Shown here: piece after piece, positions 28,172 through 42,000 of the stretch
Layout of the letters: every line of letters begins with the position of its first letter
How positions within the stretch are numbered: the first letter of the stretch is position 1
Assembly: GCF_043641665.1 (NCBI RefSeq)
Contig: NC_092181.1
Location: 12,997,463-13,061,462, forward strand
Length of the DNA stretch: 64,000 bases
Direction: 5' to 3'
Source of the DNA: Enoplosus armatus
Taxonomy: Eukaryota > Chordata > Actinopteri > Centrarchiformes > Enoplosidae
The notes under the pieces: generated by a model
Seen by the model: only the letters and a program-made list of their open reading frames with translations
The model's database searches: none
What the model was told of the DNA's origin: nothing
Made by a program: the position numbers and the translations under genes

Positions 28172-31100
28172 CTAAAGAGAGTTTGCTGTACATTTGGGCT
28201 TCTTAAGAGCCAGTGGATCAATTATACTAAACCATACCGTATATTGACCCATTGTACCATAAACGATCTTCAATCACCGATCAACAGGATCTTGCTCTTC
28301 ATTAATAATAGACCTTTTTCACAGCAGACAAAAAAAGGACAATAATCAATTTAGGTGAGCCAGTTCCAGGGTATTCCAGGGTCTGGGACACTCAAAATGT
28401 CTGCTGTGAAACAGGTCTATGAAGAGCTACTACACACCCATAGTACACCCACACAGGTGTTTAAACTTTGATTGTTTGATTAGATGTCGACTGAGGACTA
28501 TAGGATCAATATATTAATATATTGATTAATATATGTGTTTAAATACAGTCTTTAAAAGTGAGCCCTTCTCCATGTTTTCTCTTATTGTGAGCATGCAGAG
28601 TAGCAGCATAGCTGGTAGACATTCATACACACATACACACATATACACGCATACAAACAAACCCCTCACACACAGTTACAGGGCTTCCCAGTGCTTCCTG
28701 AACACAAAGCCCGAGTATTCCCTTGATGTGGAGCAATTAGCAGTTCTAATAAAAAAACAGCCTCGTTAGAGTGGGAGAAGCTCGTTAGTCTCTCCGCTAA
28801 TTACACTGAAGCACAAGGGAGGACAGGCGAGACCAGGTTCACCTCATTCACTGGCCATCACTCACACACACACTTACACACACTCCGACATAGCAGGTAC
28901 AATGGAAACACACTCACACACTCTCACCTTCTCATGTTAATCAGGCTTTTCAGACCGTGCCCTTGACACCAAGGGGTTTCACCTGTGTGATATCCTTCTT
29001 GTCTCTGTTTCTTTCTCTCACACACCCACATACGCTCTTTTGCCACATTATCTGACACTGCTGAAAGAGTGCTTTATCAGTGCTATGGGCCGCCGTAAGC
29101 TGGGAGACGCTCTGGTGGCGGGGGCCCAAGGCTTGGTCTCACTTGGGAGACTAGTTCAGGTTGAGTAGAGTCGACAGCTTGTCAGCGGGCGGTGGCTCTG
29201 AATGGGAGGGGCGGGGCAGTGATGGAGGGGTGAAAAGTCAAACACTCAGACTGACAGCTGACATCGCCCAGAAGACCACCGTCGAGACTGTGGGGCAATC
29301 AGACATCATGGGTGAAGATCCTCATGTCAGTGAGGGAGTATTGTGTGGTGTGTGGTTGTGAGAGAGAGAAGGGGAAGGAGAGAGTGGCCACACAAAGTGG
29401 ACTGAGTTTGAAAATGCATCTTCTTCTGTCCAGACTGAAATATCGCAGCAACTATTAGATGGATTGCCAAAAAATTTAGTACAGACAGCCCCCAGAGGCT
29501 GAATCCTCATAACTTTGGCGACCCCTTGACTTTATGTCAGGCACCGCCGTGAGATTGAAATTTGTGTTTTATTAAAATGTCTCAACAACTATTGGACGGA
29601 TAGTCAAGAAATGTGGTACAGATATGTATCTGTTCAGTAAACTACATATACTAGATGGATTGGCACAAAATTCTGTCATTCATGGTTCCCAGAGGATACA
29701 TCGTACATACTTTGGTGATCCTATAACTTTCCGTCTAGTGACATTTGTGGTTTTCGGTGAAATGTCTCAATAACTATTGGATGGATGGACATAAAATTTG
29801 GCATTCATGCTCCCCTCAGGATGAATTGTAACAACTTGATCCCTTAACTTCTCTGTGACGCCATCATCAGGTCAAATACTGACATTGATTAATGACATTC
29901 CCATCAGCCTCTGAGGTACTTTTATAGTGATAATTAGCAAATGTTAGCATGCTAGCTAAGATGGTGGACACTGTACCTGCTAAAAATCAGCATGTTAGAA
30001 TTGTCATTATGCTGTCATTATTAGCACCATTGTGCCAAAGTACAAATCTGACAGGTGCTGCAGGCTGAATTGCTGCTTGCCTTAGTTTTTCAGTAGCATT
30101 TATAGGCCAGGATCGAACCATTTCATACTAATTCGGATGGAAACAGAAAAAGAAAAATGTCAACTTCGATACCGGTAAAACTACTGTATTGGACGTTGCC
30201 TGTCCCACTCCTTACCACGGTAAGGAGACGGTAGCTCTAATGCACAATTTTGTAGTTGCCCACCCAAAGACAGAAGAGAAAGAAATGTTTCTATTGTTTT
30301 GGCATTTTAACAGTTAAGTTGTTTTTTTTTAATTTTGGAAAACTAGCTAAAAATGCCATCAGTCATTCTCACATATAAGCTTTTTCTTAAGGAGATTTAT
30401 TTGTCCTAGTGTGTACATCCTTAGCCCTCTAACGAACACCTTGTTTATGGTACAGATCATTCTTTTTATTAAGAGCAACTTGTAGAAACTGAAACGGATG
30501 TGAAGCCTTGCAAACACACACACATGCACACATAAGTCGGCACAGCGGTCAGTGCAGTTTGTAAGAATAAAGTGCCACGCTCACGGAGGTCCGTCTGACA
30601 TGAGCAGGTCTAATCTCTACCACAGTCTGGGTCTGACCTGACAGCTCCCGGCTCGGCCAGGCACTGATGCTGACGGGGTACCAGACAGTAGCCAGTGGGT
30701 TGTCTCATTGTTCTCTGACAGAGAGAGAGTTCAGAGCCACCCAGACAAAAGCAGCACTGTTCAGAGGAGGAGGAGGAGAAGAAGAAGAAGATGCAGGAAT
30801 GCTGCAGCATCTAAGAATACAAACTCCAGAGGGAAATTGTTATTCTAATTGGGCTTTGTGTGTGAGTATGTTTGTCTTCTTTGAAATCTCAGAGGACAAC
30901 ACCTTTGTCTGCACTGACGAAAAAAAATGAGCTCAAGTTGACTTGTGTGAGACTGAAACTAGACAACTCTCTTGCGTCCGTCTGTCACTCAGATTCTCAT
31001 CCCACTTTCCTATTTCATTATCATCCAAGCATTCAAATTTAACTTTGCCTGCATCTTTGCCTGCATTTGTCCCTCATACTGTTATAATATGCCCCCACCC

Positions 31101-33813
31101 CCACCCCCCCGCCACCCGTCTGCTGGTGTCACTTGACAGCAGAGTGGGGCAGGATGCAGAAGGGATGGACGTGATGAGCCACCGAGGTTTCACACCATTA
31201 ATTACCCAGACATATCCTCTCCCGTCATGGAGGATTCTGCAGAAAAAGGTCAGCTGTCTGGCTCGCGCAAAAACCAGCTCGCCATGCATGTCACGGCCCC
31301 TGCCGGCCCAGCCAGTGCTCTGCCCACGTCACACTTCAGAGACATGACTAATGCCTCAACAAGACTCCTAATAGCCCACAAAATGCCACAGCAGTGCCTG
31401 TTAATGCGGCCATAAACAACACATAGACTCGGAGGCTAAGGCCAAGGCCACCGACAAGTAAGGAAAGAGAGGGCAGGACTGGAGGAGAAGTAGTGGAAAC
31501 AAGGAGCAAAAAGAATGACAGGGGGAAAGCATTATTAAAAAGAGGAGGAGTTATAAATAGAGCAGACCTCAGTGTGATGCAGTGTGCAGAGCTGGCCTGT
31601 ATGAAATCAGAAAATTGAGGTTAGAAAAAGAACAACAAATTATAAATATTTTACATTTTGGGACTAGAAGCTGCTATTCAACACTGGCTATCCGGCTGAT
31701 TTGTCATCTTTCAAATATGTGAATGTTATGCTTGTATATGACATGATAACATAATGATGCCATGAGTTTGCTTGTTATGGAAATAAAACAGCTTAGCTTG
31801 CGGGACAGAAATAAAACACAGCTGCCCGCAGGTGGCAGTTGACTGACTGCCTTTGATGGGATAACCTTCAGCTGGGCACAAACCAAGTCAATTAAGCAAC
31901 AATCTGACATAGCATACATCAGCAAGATCAACAAGCTGAGAGAGGACCTCGCTTGTCCCAGCACAGCACTCTATTATAACCCACTTTCATTAAACAGCAA
32001 GCCCCTCCACAATTTCTCACCCACTCTCCTTTCTTTTCCTCGTTACTCATGTTTGAATACAAGCAGTGTTCCCCCGGGGAAACTCCAGTGAAAGACTGAG
32101 GGGGGGCAAGTGTTGCACACTTGAACTTGTTATTTCCCAGGCTTATTGTTCGAGGAGATGATTATTGCAGGACAGGGAGCAGAACGAATCCACTCGGCTT
32201 TGAAGTGTGAGAGACACAGGAAGGGAGACAAAAGGTGGGGACTAATCACTGGCAGGTGATGATTGTGTTGTTATGTTTAAATAGAAATGTTGGGAGAGAA
32301 AAGAGGGGAAGTGGTAAAATACTAGGTATTCTTTATAATATAACAACAGAGTACATCACCGCAAACTACAGCCATTGACTTAAATTTAACACATTCTCAA
32401 CAAAGATTTAACATTATGAGCTTCACAAAGGTAGATTTCATGACAGGTTATTGTAATGGATTTGATTATATTCTACAGGTGTTTCCTATCTTAGCTCCAC
32501 CATGGACAGCAGCAAAGAAAAACTTTATTATTGCTCCTTATTGGTTAAATGTATTATTGTACTGTAATAGGATGCCCAGCCCTTTACCAACCTCTGTTCC
32601 ACCCCTGGTACACTATCACAGTGCAGACATTTAACAGGCTGGTAGCACTACAGAGAGCTACTTCAATATGAGCATGTAATACTGTACATGTATCGATAGA
32701 TTCAAAAACATGGGAGAGCACTAAAAAATAAAAGAATATGAAGACTCCCTTTCTTCCAAGCAGTCTGGAAGTCCAGCAATTTAATACATCCTTAAAATGT
32801 TTAAGTTCAAATTCATCTCAAGGGTCTAGCAATTAAAAATAACAATTTCTTTAGCAGACTCATATTGATACCTATGGGTAATTTAAAGCCTTACCTGACT
32901 TTCATGTTTTTGGAAAATAAGACAGTATCACAATATCTCTCTTCTTCTTCTACTACTTCTACTTCTTTTCCTCATCTTCCCTGTCTATCCTCTGTCTCCT
33001 TTCATTTCCCATTCTCTCCTCCTGTCCTCTGTGATGGAAAATGCACGTAGTCTTCCACAGGTAATTGCTTTCTCTCGCATGCAGTCTAATGTATTCTCTC
33101 TTGGCTCTCAGTCTTTTTCCTCCATCTTCTTCACCATAAAACAGATAACTCTGACTACACGCAGCCCACATTCAGGGACCAAAATGAGTCTTCAGATCAT
33201 GCATCTGTTGCACTGTTAAGCTTTTCTATATGCCAAACCAATTTGGTTTTCTTTTAACTTCAGTCCTGTAATGCAAAAAAAAAACACAACACAGGGGAAA
33301 GGCAGATCCTACCAGTACTGCAGTGCTGACTGAAACCAGATTTAAACCAAACATTTCACAATATAAACACAAAAATGTTAGAATAATTGCCGTCAGATTG
33401 TAACATAGCTCCTGCCAATAGTCAGATTTCTTTCCACTTTGGTTGCAAAATAAAAATTTCCAGGTAAGTCACGTAAATTGCTCTTTCAGTCAATATAACT
33501 GACGTGGATTTCAGGCAGTCCTGAAGTGGTTTTCTATCTCACAGAGGTGTGTTTCATGGTGGCTGCAAGGATGACTGACGTTGTGTCTGTCTGGGCTAAT
33601 CAACAGAGCGCTGGGTCACCTGTCTTGCTCGACAGATTAAAAGCAGTCATTCATCTCACACACACACGCATCCCCCTCAGATAACACACACACACACATA
33701 TTCGTCTGAGGCCATCACAAATTAGCACAGGCCGTCACCGTTTCCTTGCCAACTGGCCTGTAACCAGGCAACGTTGGTCGGTGTGAAGATGTCTTCAGTG
33801 GGCACATGCGCAT

Positions 33814-33874
<61 letters not shown>

Positions 33875-34798
33875 GATGGGGCTTGATATGTGGATAGGTG
33901 TCAGACACTATGGTATTACTTTAAAATCATTTTCTTGAGACTGAAGGAGGAAATCCTAACTGAACAGGGTGCTTTTGGCAAGGTTAATCCTTCTAGGTAC
34001 AATTGTATTGGTGCAAATCCACTTTAGATCATATAAATAAAACCTTGGATCAGCTAGACATCAGAAAAGTAGATCTCAGACTCATCATTTTAGTCCATCT
34101 GTGCAAGGAAGGCAATTTAACCAAGATTGTGATCAGTGCCTCATTTTCTCAAAGCTTAAGATGATATCAAAGCACCTATTTAACTGCGTGAGCTCTGTCT
34201 ACTTTATTTCAAGTGCACTCACTTCTTTTTTCTTTGTCATGGACACTTCAGGTTTCAGAGGCTGCAGAGTTGATATGCCACGTAAATTGTGTTCAGCAGG
34301 TCTGTGCAAACCACATATTAGTTTCTGCTGAAGGTGTGAAATGTGCAACCTTTCTTTTCCCTGCAACCAGCCCACCCATTGTTGTGAATAATACTTCCAT
34401 CCTCTTCGTCTTGCTTGATTAATTAAGGATGAATTTAAAAAACAAATCTCAAGTCCTAAAGCCTTAAGAAACACTATCTTCGAGAGATAGCATCAGAAAA
34501 CTCTCTTCCACGTCACCACAAAGACCTGAGGACTGATACCACCTTGGAGCAGCTTAATCCAAATTAAATGTTCCTTGGCAGCGCGGCATCAATACGCTTG
34601 ATCAAACAGCACCATGTTCTGTCTCTGTCCCATCAGCATCTCTACTAATTCCCACCATATCACAGCAGCTCGCTCCACGGACAGCCACTGAGATCTATTA
34701 CCCAGCACCACACGAGAGGACCGCACACCCACTCGCCATCCCTGTTCTCTGTCTCTGCCTCAATCCTGAGCATTCATTAACACATACTGTCACACACA

Positions 34799-34873
<75 letters not shown>

Positions 34874-36016
34874 CATTGCACTGTTATTGCACAGAGCCCA
34901 TTTTCCCTCTACAAACTCGGTCCCTAAAGTTTAAAACCATATTCCCCTGCAGGTTTAATGCTATACCAGACAGAGAGGCACTCGAGTCTCTGGGAGACAA
35001 GATGCAATCAGAATATCATCAGGGCTTTTATTTGACAGATGTTGCAATATCAAGCATAGGAAGATTGTTCATCATGCAGGCTCTGGATGCTATGACATCA
35101 AAGTCCTGCAGTGCTAGTTGTTGGCTGAAGTTTGCTCCAAAGAGGCGAAAGTAATATGTAAAACCCTGTATTTGTCCTCAGTGTGAACAGGCCAACATGT
35201 TATTCAACAAGGGTAAGAAAATATTAGTATAGGAGTACTGTAACGTGGCAACAATGTCTGGCTCTCATTACCATACACTCTGACCAAATAAAGGATCCAC
35301 TTTTGATGAACTTTTGATGACATTTCACAAAACACTAAGTGCGTTTCCATCCTGTTTTTAAGCTAATTTTCAATTTTCACAAGTTTTTATGCTTGGCTGA
35401 GGTGGATAGGCTGAGGTATAGGTAAGAAATGCAACAAAGTGAAGTGAAAACAGACTTTGCAAAGTAATCAAGGCATACATAAAGCATGTGAGTTCCTGAA
35501 GTCCACCAGACTGTCTGCATTCAGGTCAAATACACTTGAACCTTCCGTGGTGACAAACATGTGCGATTGTCTGACTTTGTAAACTTTGAGCTTGAAGGCT
35601 TTGCTTAATCCACACATCAAGCTATGCATTTTATACCATATTTGGATGCCTCATCCAGTGTCTAATACATCCATGGTCTTAGCAGGCTACAGCTGTGTTC
35701 TGTCACCTCTGACTCTCTGTAGTGATTTATTTTATATAACAGCTTCAACAGCTTTCTTTATAAAATCTTTATGTCTGCTACTGTATGTTTGTGAAAGTGT
35801 TCTCCTTAAACACTAGAAACTGACATCTTAGAAAGAATTTAAATCAACTCAATTTTAGAGCCAGACATCTAAGAGTGGACGAAGGGACAAAACCGAGAGA
35901 AAAAACGTGTTCTTGAAATCATCTGCATTAGTGTGGACATAGTTTGATTTTGTGTGACAGAAGGCGAGATGGAGCAAGACAGACTGATTGATAGTTTAAA
36001 AGAGGGGGGAGAGGAA

Positions 36017-36060
<44 letters not shown>

Positions 36061-39000
36061 GCTGTGCTGCCCCCAGGGTGCCTCCAGAAGCAGAGGGGAT
36101 TGCAGCAGACAGCCGAACGGCCCTCAGCAGGATCTCTAGCATGTGTTCAAATAAACAATTTACCCCCTGTCACTGCTTGTGAAAGAATTCACACTGGAGA
36201 GAAGCATGTATGACACAATGAAACACACAAACGAAAACTCACACAAACAGGACTCACATTCAAGACACGGCAACACTTAAACCACTGCAGCTATTAATGT
36301 CACACTCACTGAGACACAAACGTGAGCCCTACTTGCTAAGAGACATACAAAAGTCAAAATCCTCATCAAACATACACACACACAAAGCTGTGATGGAGTA
36401 TCTGTGACACACAAGCATAGGGCACAGGCAGGTCACCACAGAGACAAAGACGGAGATTGGTGACCTTTTCCCCCCAACCCTCCCATTTACACCGAGGTGA
36501 GAACCCTTCATTACCGCCGGGCCAAGCCCTCTATCAAATATCCTCTCACTGCTCAGTGCATTCAGCAGCTCTTCACAGAATAAGAAGGCGAACAAAAAGA
36601 GAGGAGAAACATTTGTTTAACGAGCCGTCTCCAGGCTGTCTTTTCTCTCCCATTCAGTCCCTTCTTCTGCTCCAGGCCTGCCCCGAGGTCACCCCCACCA
36701 CCACCACCACAACACCATCAAAACCCTGCACCACTGATGGCAGCGGTTCCATTCACAGTGGAGATTTATGATCTCTAATAGCCCACAAATGGACCCGAGG
36801 CTGGGGCAGCCCCAAGGGGAGGCCCCCTACTTGTTTTCTTCAAATCTCAAGAAGAAAAGGTATGGGGGTGAGGATCGGGGAGCTAGCAAGACAGTCAGAA
36901 ACATTTTCAAGGTTGCCATCTGGGTCGGGTGAGACCCTTCAAACTGTCTGTCAATCTTCAATAAGAACCCCTCCCCTACCAGAAGGATAAGGCTGTGGGG
37001 GGGTGGGGGGGCATATTATAACAGTATGAGGGACAAATGCCCTCTGCCATCACTGACATTTCACTTCCTGGCCCCTGTTTTGGGGCAATTCTGCAAGCAG
37101 GAGCTTTTATTAATCGGCTGCAATCAGGCGGTCAGCCAGTCAGCTGTCTCCTGATCCTTGGTGGTGGTGGAAAGCCCCACTACGGTACCCTCTACTTCAT
37201 AATCCTATTCCCATAATCCTCAGAGGTCAGCCAGCAAGAAACGGTCCCTGCTCTCTGTAAGACCAACTCCCCATTTCCTTTTAAGGCGAGACAGGAGTTC
37301 TTTCAAACTGCATTACTGGTGTAGGAAAAAAAACTTCCAGAAAAGGCAGTTCAGGGTGCTAAAGAGGTGAGGCAGATATAATGCCTTCATGCAGCAGCCA
37401 CTGCCAATCATTATAGAAATAACACAAATGCTTTGTCTAATCAAGACTCAAAAGTATCGTTCTTATTTTTCCTCTGATTTAAAGGAATAATTTGGCATTT
37501 TGAGAAATACGCTCTTTTGCACTCTCAAGTCCGTATGGTAAACATGAAGCTACAGCCAGCAGCCGGCTAGCTTAGCTTAGCATTAAGACTGGAGACAGGG
37601 GGCAACAGCTAGCCTGGCTCTGTCCACAGGTACTGGTATACTAATTAACACATTATCTCTTTGACTGCATTATATAGTACTTTTATTTAAGCGCTTGTGA
37701 TTTGCTGGGATGGTTGTAGTTCTTGGCCGGGAGCAGTGACTTCCTAGTCGCCGGGCAACCTCATGGTAATGACAAGACCTCAGGAAGTCACTGAAATAGA
37801 CTTGCGTCTTCAGAAAGTTTCAAAGAAAAGTCAGCTCAAGGGGCTGAGAAAGTGAAATTGCTTGCCACTTTTTCCATCCTTTCCCGTGTGATTAATCGGA
37901 GTTAAGTCTCATAGCCAATATCTTTACAACTCACAGTTCTTGTGAGATGTAAGAAAGCCTCAAAATAATGAGATCTGTGGTAACAGTCAAGATAATGAAA
38001 TGAACTGTGGACCCTGACATCATTTTTACGGACAGAAAATACCAGAATGACAGGCTGTTTCATTAGAGTACACTGACAAACAAAAATACACACACCTCTT
38101 ACTGCTACTGACCTTGACTAAAGAATCACCATTTCGATGTCAAACATACATACATGTAATGTACCGACATATACCCCATTAAAAAAGTTACGTTTATTTT
38201 GGGAAGGCTCTGTGGTAGAAGTGACAAATAAAAAGGGATCCATTCCACCTGTAATGGAACTGTAAGTTATCACAACCTTGGCAGCTGTTCCCCTGAAGGA
38301 GATAATTCTTATCATAATGACACCCTCAGTGCCAGACCCTGACAGGCACCCTGATGAGCCGCTGTATCTGCAACTGTGGCTGCGGTAAACCCAGCGACAA
38401 AGATAAGAATTCCTCCCGTTTGCCCCGGAAACTCTGAGAAGATTTCTATTAGACACAGCGACTCTGTCAGGGTGATAATGTTGTCTCTGGACAGGACAGC
38501 CTAAAGGCTCTCCGTGGCCCTGTTTTCACACTTAGCACTAACATGCAGTTTGGGTAATCCGACTGCAAGCGGACAGCTGTAAATATAAGTGTGACTGCCC
38601 CCAAAATGCATCAAGGACAGCCTGGGATTCGATCACTACAGCCACATTTGGCGCCAGTGACATGACCACATGAAAACAAAAACTCCCAGGTGGGTCTGCA
38701 AAGGATTTGGGATAGACTCACACACTAAAACCTGCCAGATTTACTGTTATCGAAGGAGGATAGCTTCCTTGTCCTCTACAGTTCTTAACACTTGCCCCAT
38801 CCTGCATGTCATCTCAACAATGCAACAGCTAGTGGGGCGGTTCTTGAAAAACCTCTAAATTGGTGCAATAAATACAGTTTTTACTGCCCCATAGCACAAA
38901 ATGATGTCGCTTGGCAGAGTTATGTACTCAAAGTGCAGTAACATAAATGCTGGCCAGAACATCCAGTAGCTCTCATAGTTTTGAGACAGATGAACAGAGC

Positions 39001-42000
39001 TAAATGTATATTTCCTGACTGATGTTTGAAAAGGTCTCCAACCATTCATTTTAAGAGACCTTGAAACAATATCTGGAAATAGCTATGTATAGTGTCATGT
39101 ATTGTAGTAATGGTTAATTCAGCTGGGTTAACTATGAAGGTATAGATTGTACAGATTGTAAAACCCGCTGAGACTGAAACTGAATTTGGGCTGTATAAAT
39201 CATACTGACTTGACTTGAATTGAAATTCTACGCAATATACCAGCTTTTAACTACAAGATAAAGGGCCACACCAGTGCATCTTTCTACATGGAAAGACATA
39301 ATATATTTCTGAGGAAGCTGGACAACCGCACCATGCCAACAATTACTTACTCTGAAGGGATGCTCTGATCTGACTGGCAGGATCGAGATCAACCCCCGAT
39401 TCTGACCTTATTCAGCTGATTGACAGGCCCACATTACATACTGTTTCTTTCACAGTGCCATTTTAAAACTGTGGCTCCGCTAACAGTTACATTCATTCAG
39501 TTATGGTAGATTGCATACTCAGTTTTTTGTACAAAAGCAACCCCTGGCCATTTTTTACCTTACACAAAAATATTAAAAATGAGCTTCCTGCAATGAGGTA
39601 ATCAGATTTTAAAACTGCAGAACACTACTGTTGGATCAGTACTCGGTATCTGCAGATACTCTGGAGTGGAGGTACTGGAATTGGTACTGGGAGAGTAAAA
39701 GTTGGATCAGTACATGAGATTTCTGGCCTTCAGTGTTCAAGACCCAAACATCCAACTTCCATGAATCTCCACCTGCTCAACCATGAAGTGTCACAAGATA
39801 TTTGGGCTAAAGCCCAAAGGCCTGTGACAATATACTGCACAGTGATTTATTACCTCTTCACTAGACTACTCTCTGCACAACAGACATGTCCGTATTGTGT
39901 GACAATACATAATAAATATGACAATAGTTGTTGTGTCTTTTGTTATTGCAGTCCCTACTGCTGAACAACAGAGGTTAATCTCTTTTTATGATCAAAACAA
40001 ACAAATTTATCTGATGTAATTAGGGCCATGAATACACGTCAGGAAAGGGGATCACAGAATCTTCTCAGACCCTCATACTTCATAGTAAATGTGACTCTGA
40101 TTTTATCATCAGCGGGATCAACTCCATCTGTGACCTAATTTCATTTACCTATTTTGGCACGAGCCTTCATCAATGAATCATATACAAGACATCTGGCCAA
40201 GTTTTTAATGCACTGCATAATTCCATGTTGCAAATGAGCAGTATGTGCTATGGAAACACACCACAAGTCAGCAACAACACTGCAACAAAGACATACATCA
40301 CATCAGGGAGTAAAGGGTCAAAAATGGCTATATTTTCTCTTGGTCTGTTTTTTGTGTTGTGTCATGTGGTTTCTCCTTGTCACAGTTCGCCACTTCAGCA
40401 CTTTGGCCCCGCTGGCAGGCTTTGGCAGCGATGCCCTGTAAGACGACACGGAGGGGACAGGACGGGAACGGAGATCTGGGTGAAAGCTAAGCATTGTCGC
40501 TCACCTTGGGCATCTGCTGAGCCTGCCGGGCCGGGCCAGGCTGGGTTGCCATGACAACAGCACAACAGCCAGGGCACCCAAGAATAACTGAATGCTTTTA
40601 TTTGACGGGCCAAAGCCCAGCTTTACTGTCCTACAAAATTCAGCAGGTCATGTTGAAAATGATCCCTGATGAGGTTTACAGTATATGCCCTCTAATAACA
40701 TTCATCTGATGTTAAACTGATAAACTCAATATGTTCAGGTGTTAGGACTGATCAGCGTATAGACGTAACCAATGTAGCCAATCGTCCAGATAATACACCT
40801 GAATCTTTCAATTCAGGTGTTCAAATATGTAGTAACATCAAGACAGGAAGTTGATCCAAAGTCAAATGTGTGTACTGTATTTGTGTGTTACTGAAGGACT
40901 TTGTTCTCAAAATATTATTAATATTTTTTTTTTTTGGAATATCACCCTTTGTCAAAATATCATGATTTTTTTCTGAAAATAGAACTACTCAACTCAACAT
41001 ATTACAAAGTGAAAATAAAGCCACTTCAAATATATATAGGTATCAGGGTGTGTGTGTGTGTGTGTGTGTGTTTCATTGCAACATGCAACTGGGATCTGGG
41101 TAAACAAACCAAAATAAATGCATCTAAACCTGGATTACCAGAAAAAAATCATGTTACCTCAAACCGTGAATAAGCTATCATTTACTGCTGATTATTCACA
41201 CTAACTTGACTATTCTGTGAATGTAAAAGTGTCGATCCTGCTGCATTTCTTTAGGCACTCTGATCTTGAAACTGGGACAACCACAGAGTCTGGGGGAAGC
41301 CACTTGTGTCCTTAATTTATTTGAGCAATCTTACAGTGCTCTTCAGACAGAGGAATCTGATGCAGGGCTGCACAGAGAGAATGGCTGCTATGGGAAAGGT
41401 TACTGCAATTATCACAGTCTATCACAGCTCACTGGGACTCTGCCTGCTTCGTGCCAAGTGGGAATTGCTTTTATTCCTGTATGTGAGGTGTCAAGCGAAG
41501 AGACATTGCTTTGCGGGTTGCAAGGAATGCTTTAAGCTTCTGGAAAGTTGTCGTGTAAACACAAACCAGAGAAGGCAGAACTGAGGAAAGACAAATGGGA
41601 GAATAAGCATAAGGTTGTACATGATGTCTTTAAAAGGCAACATTGTACAGATATTTATGAAAAATAGACAACAAATACTCTTAACCAAAGAAGGTTTATA
41701 AAAAAAATGAGAAGAGTGAATCCATAGACAGCAGTGGCTGTGAACTGAAAACTAAACGTTCTACCTACAGGTTTAGCGTGGGCGTATATAAAGCAGCAAA
41801 AAATGCCATTACCTTTGAATTATGAGTGTCTCGCATAATGTTGTCTGCACCGCAGTCTGCCATGAATTCAGTGCAAACTCTCCAGGGAGAGGACAAGAAG
41901 GAGGAATACACAGGGATATGCTGCTGAGGCGGTTTGTTTGAACAGTGTTTCACGGACAGCTGAGCGCATAGCTAGACAAAGTGATCTGAAAGCCAGCAAA

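Noticed and set aside
40225..40554. 109-codon GC-richer frame on the plus strand
   Set aside because: Gly/Pro/Arg-rich through composition; no promoter, splice or domain evidence.
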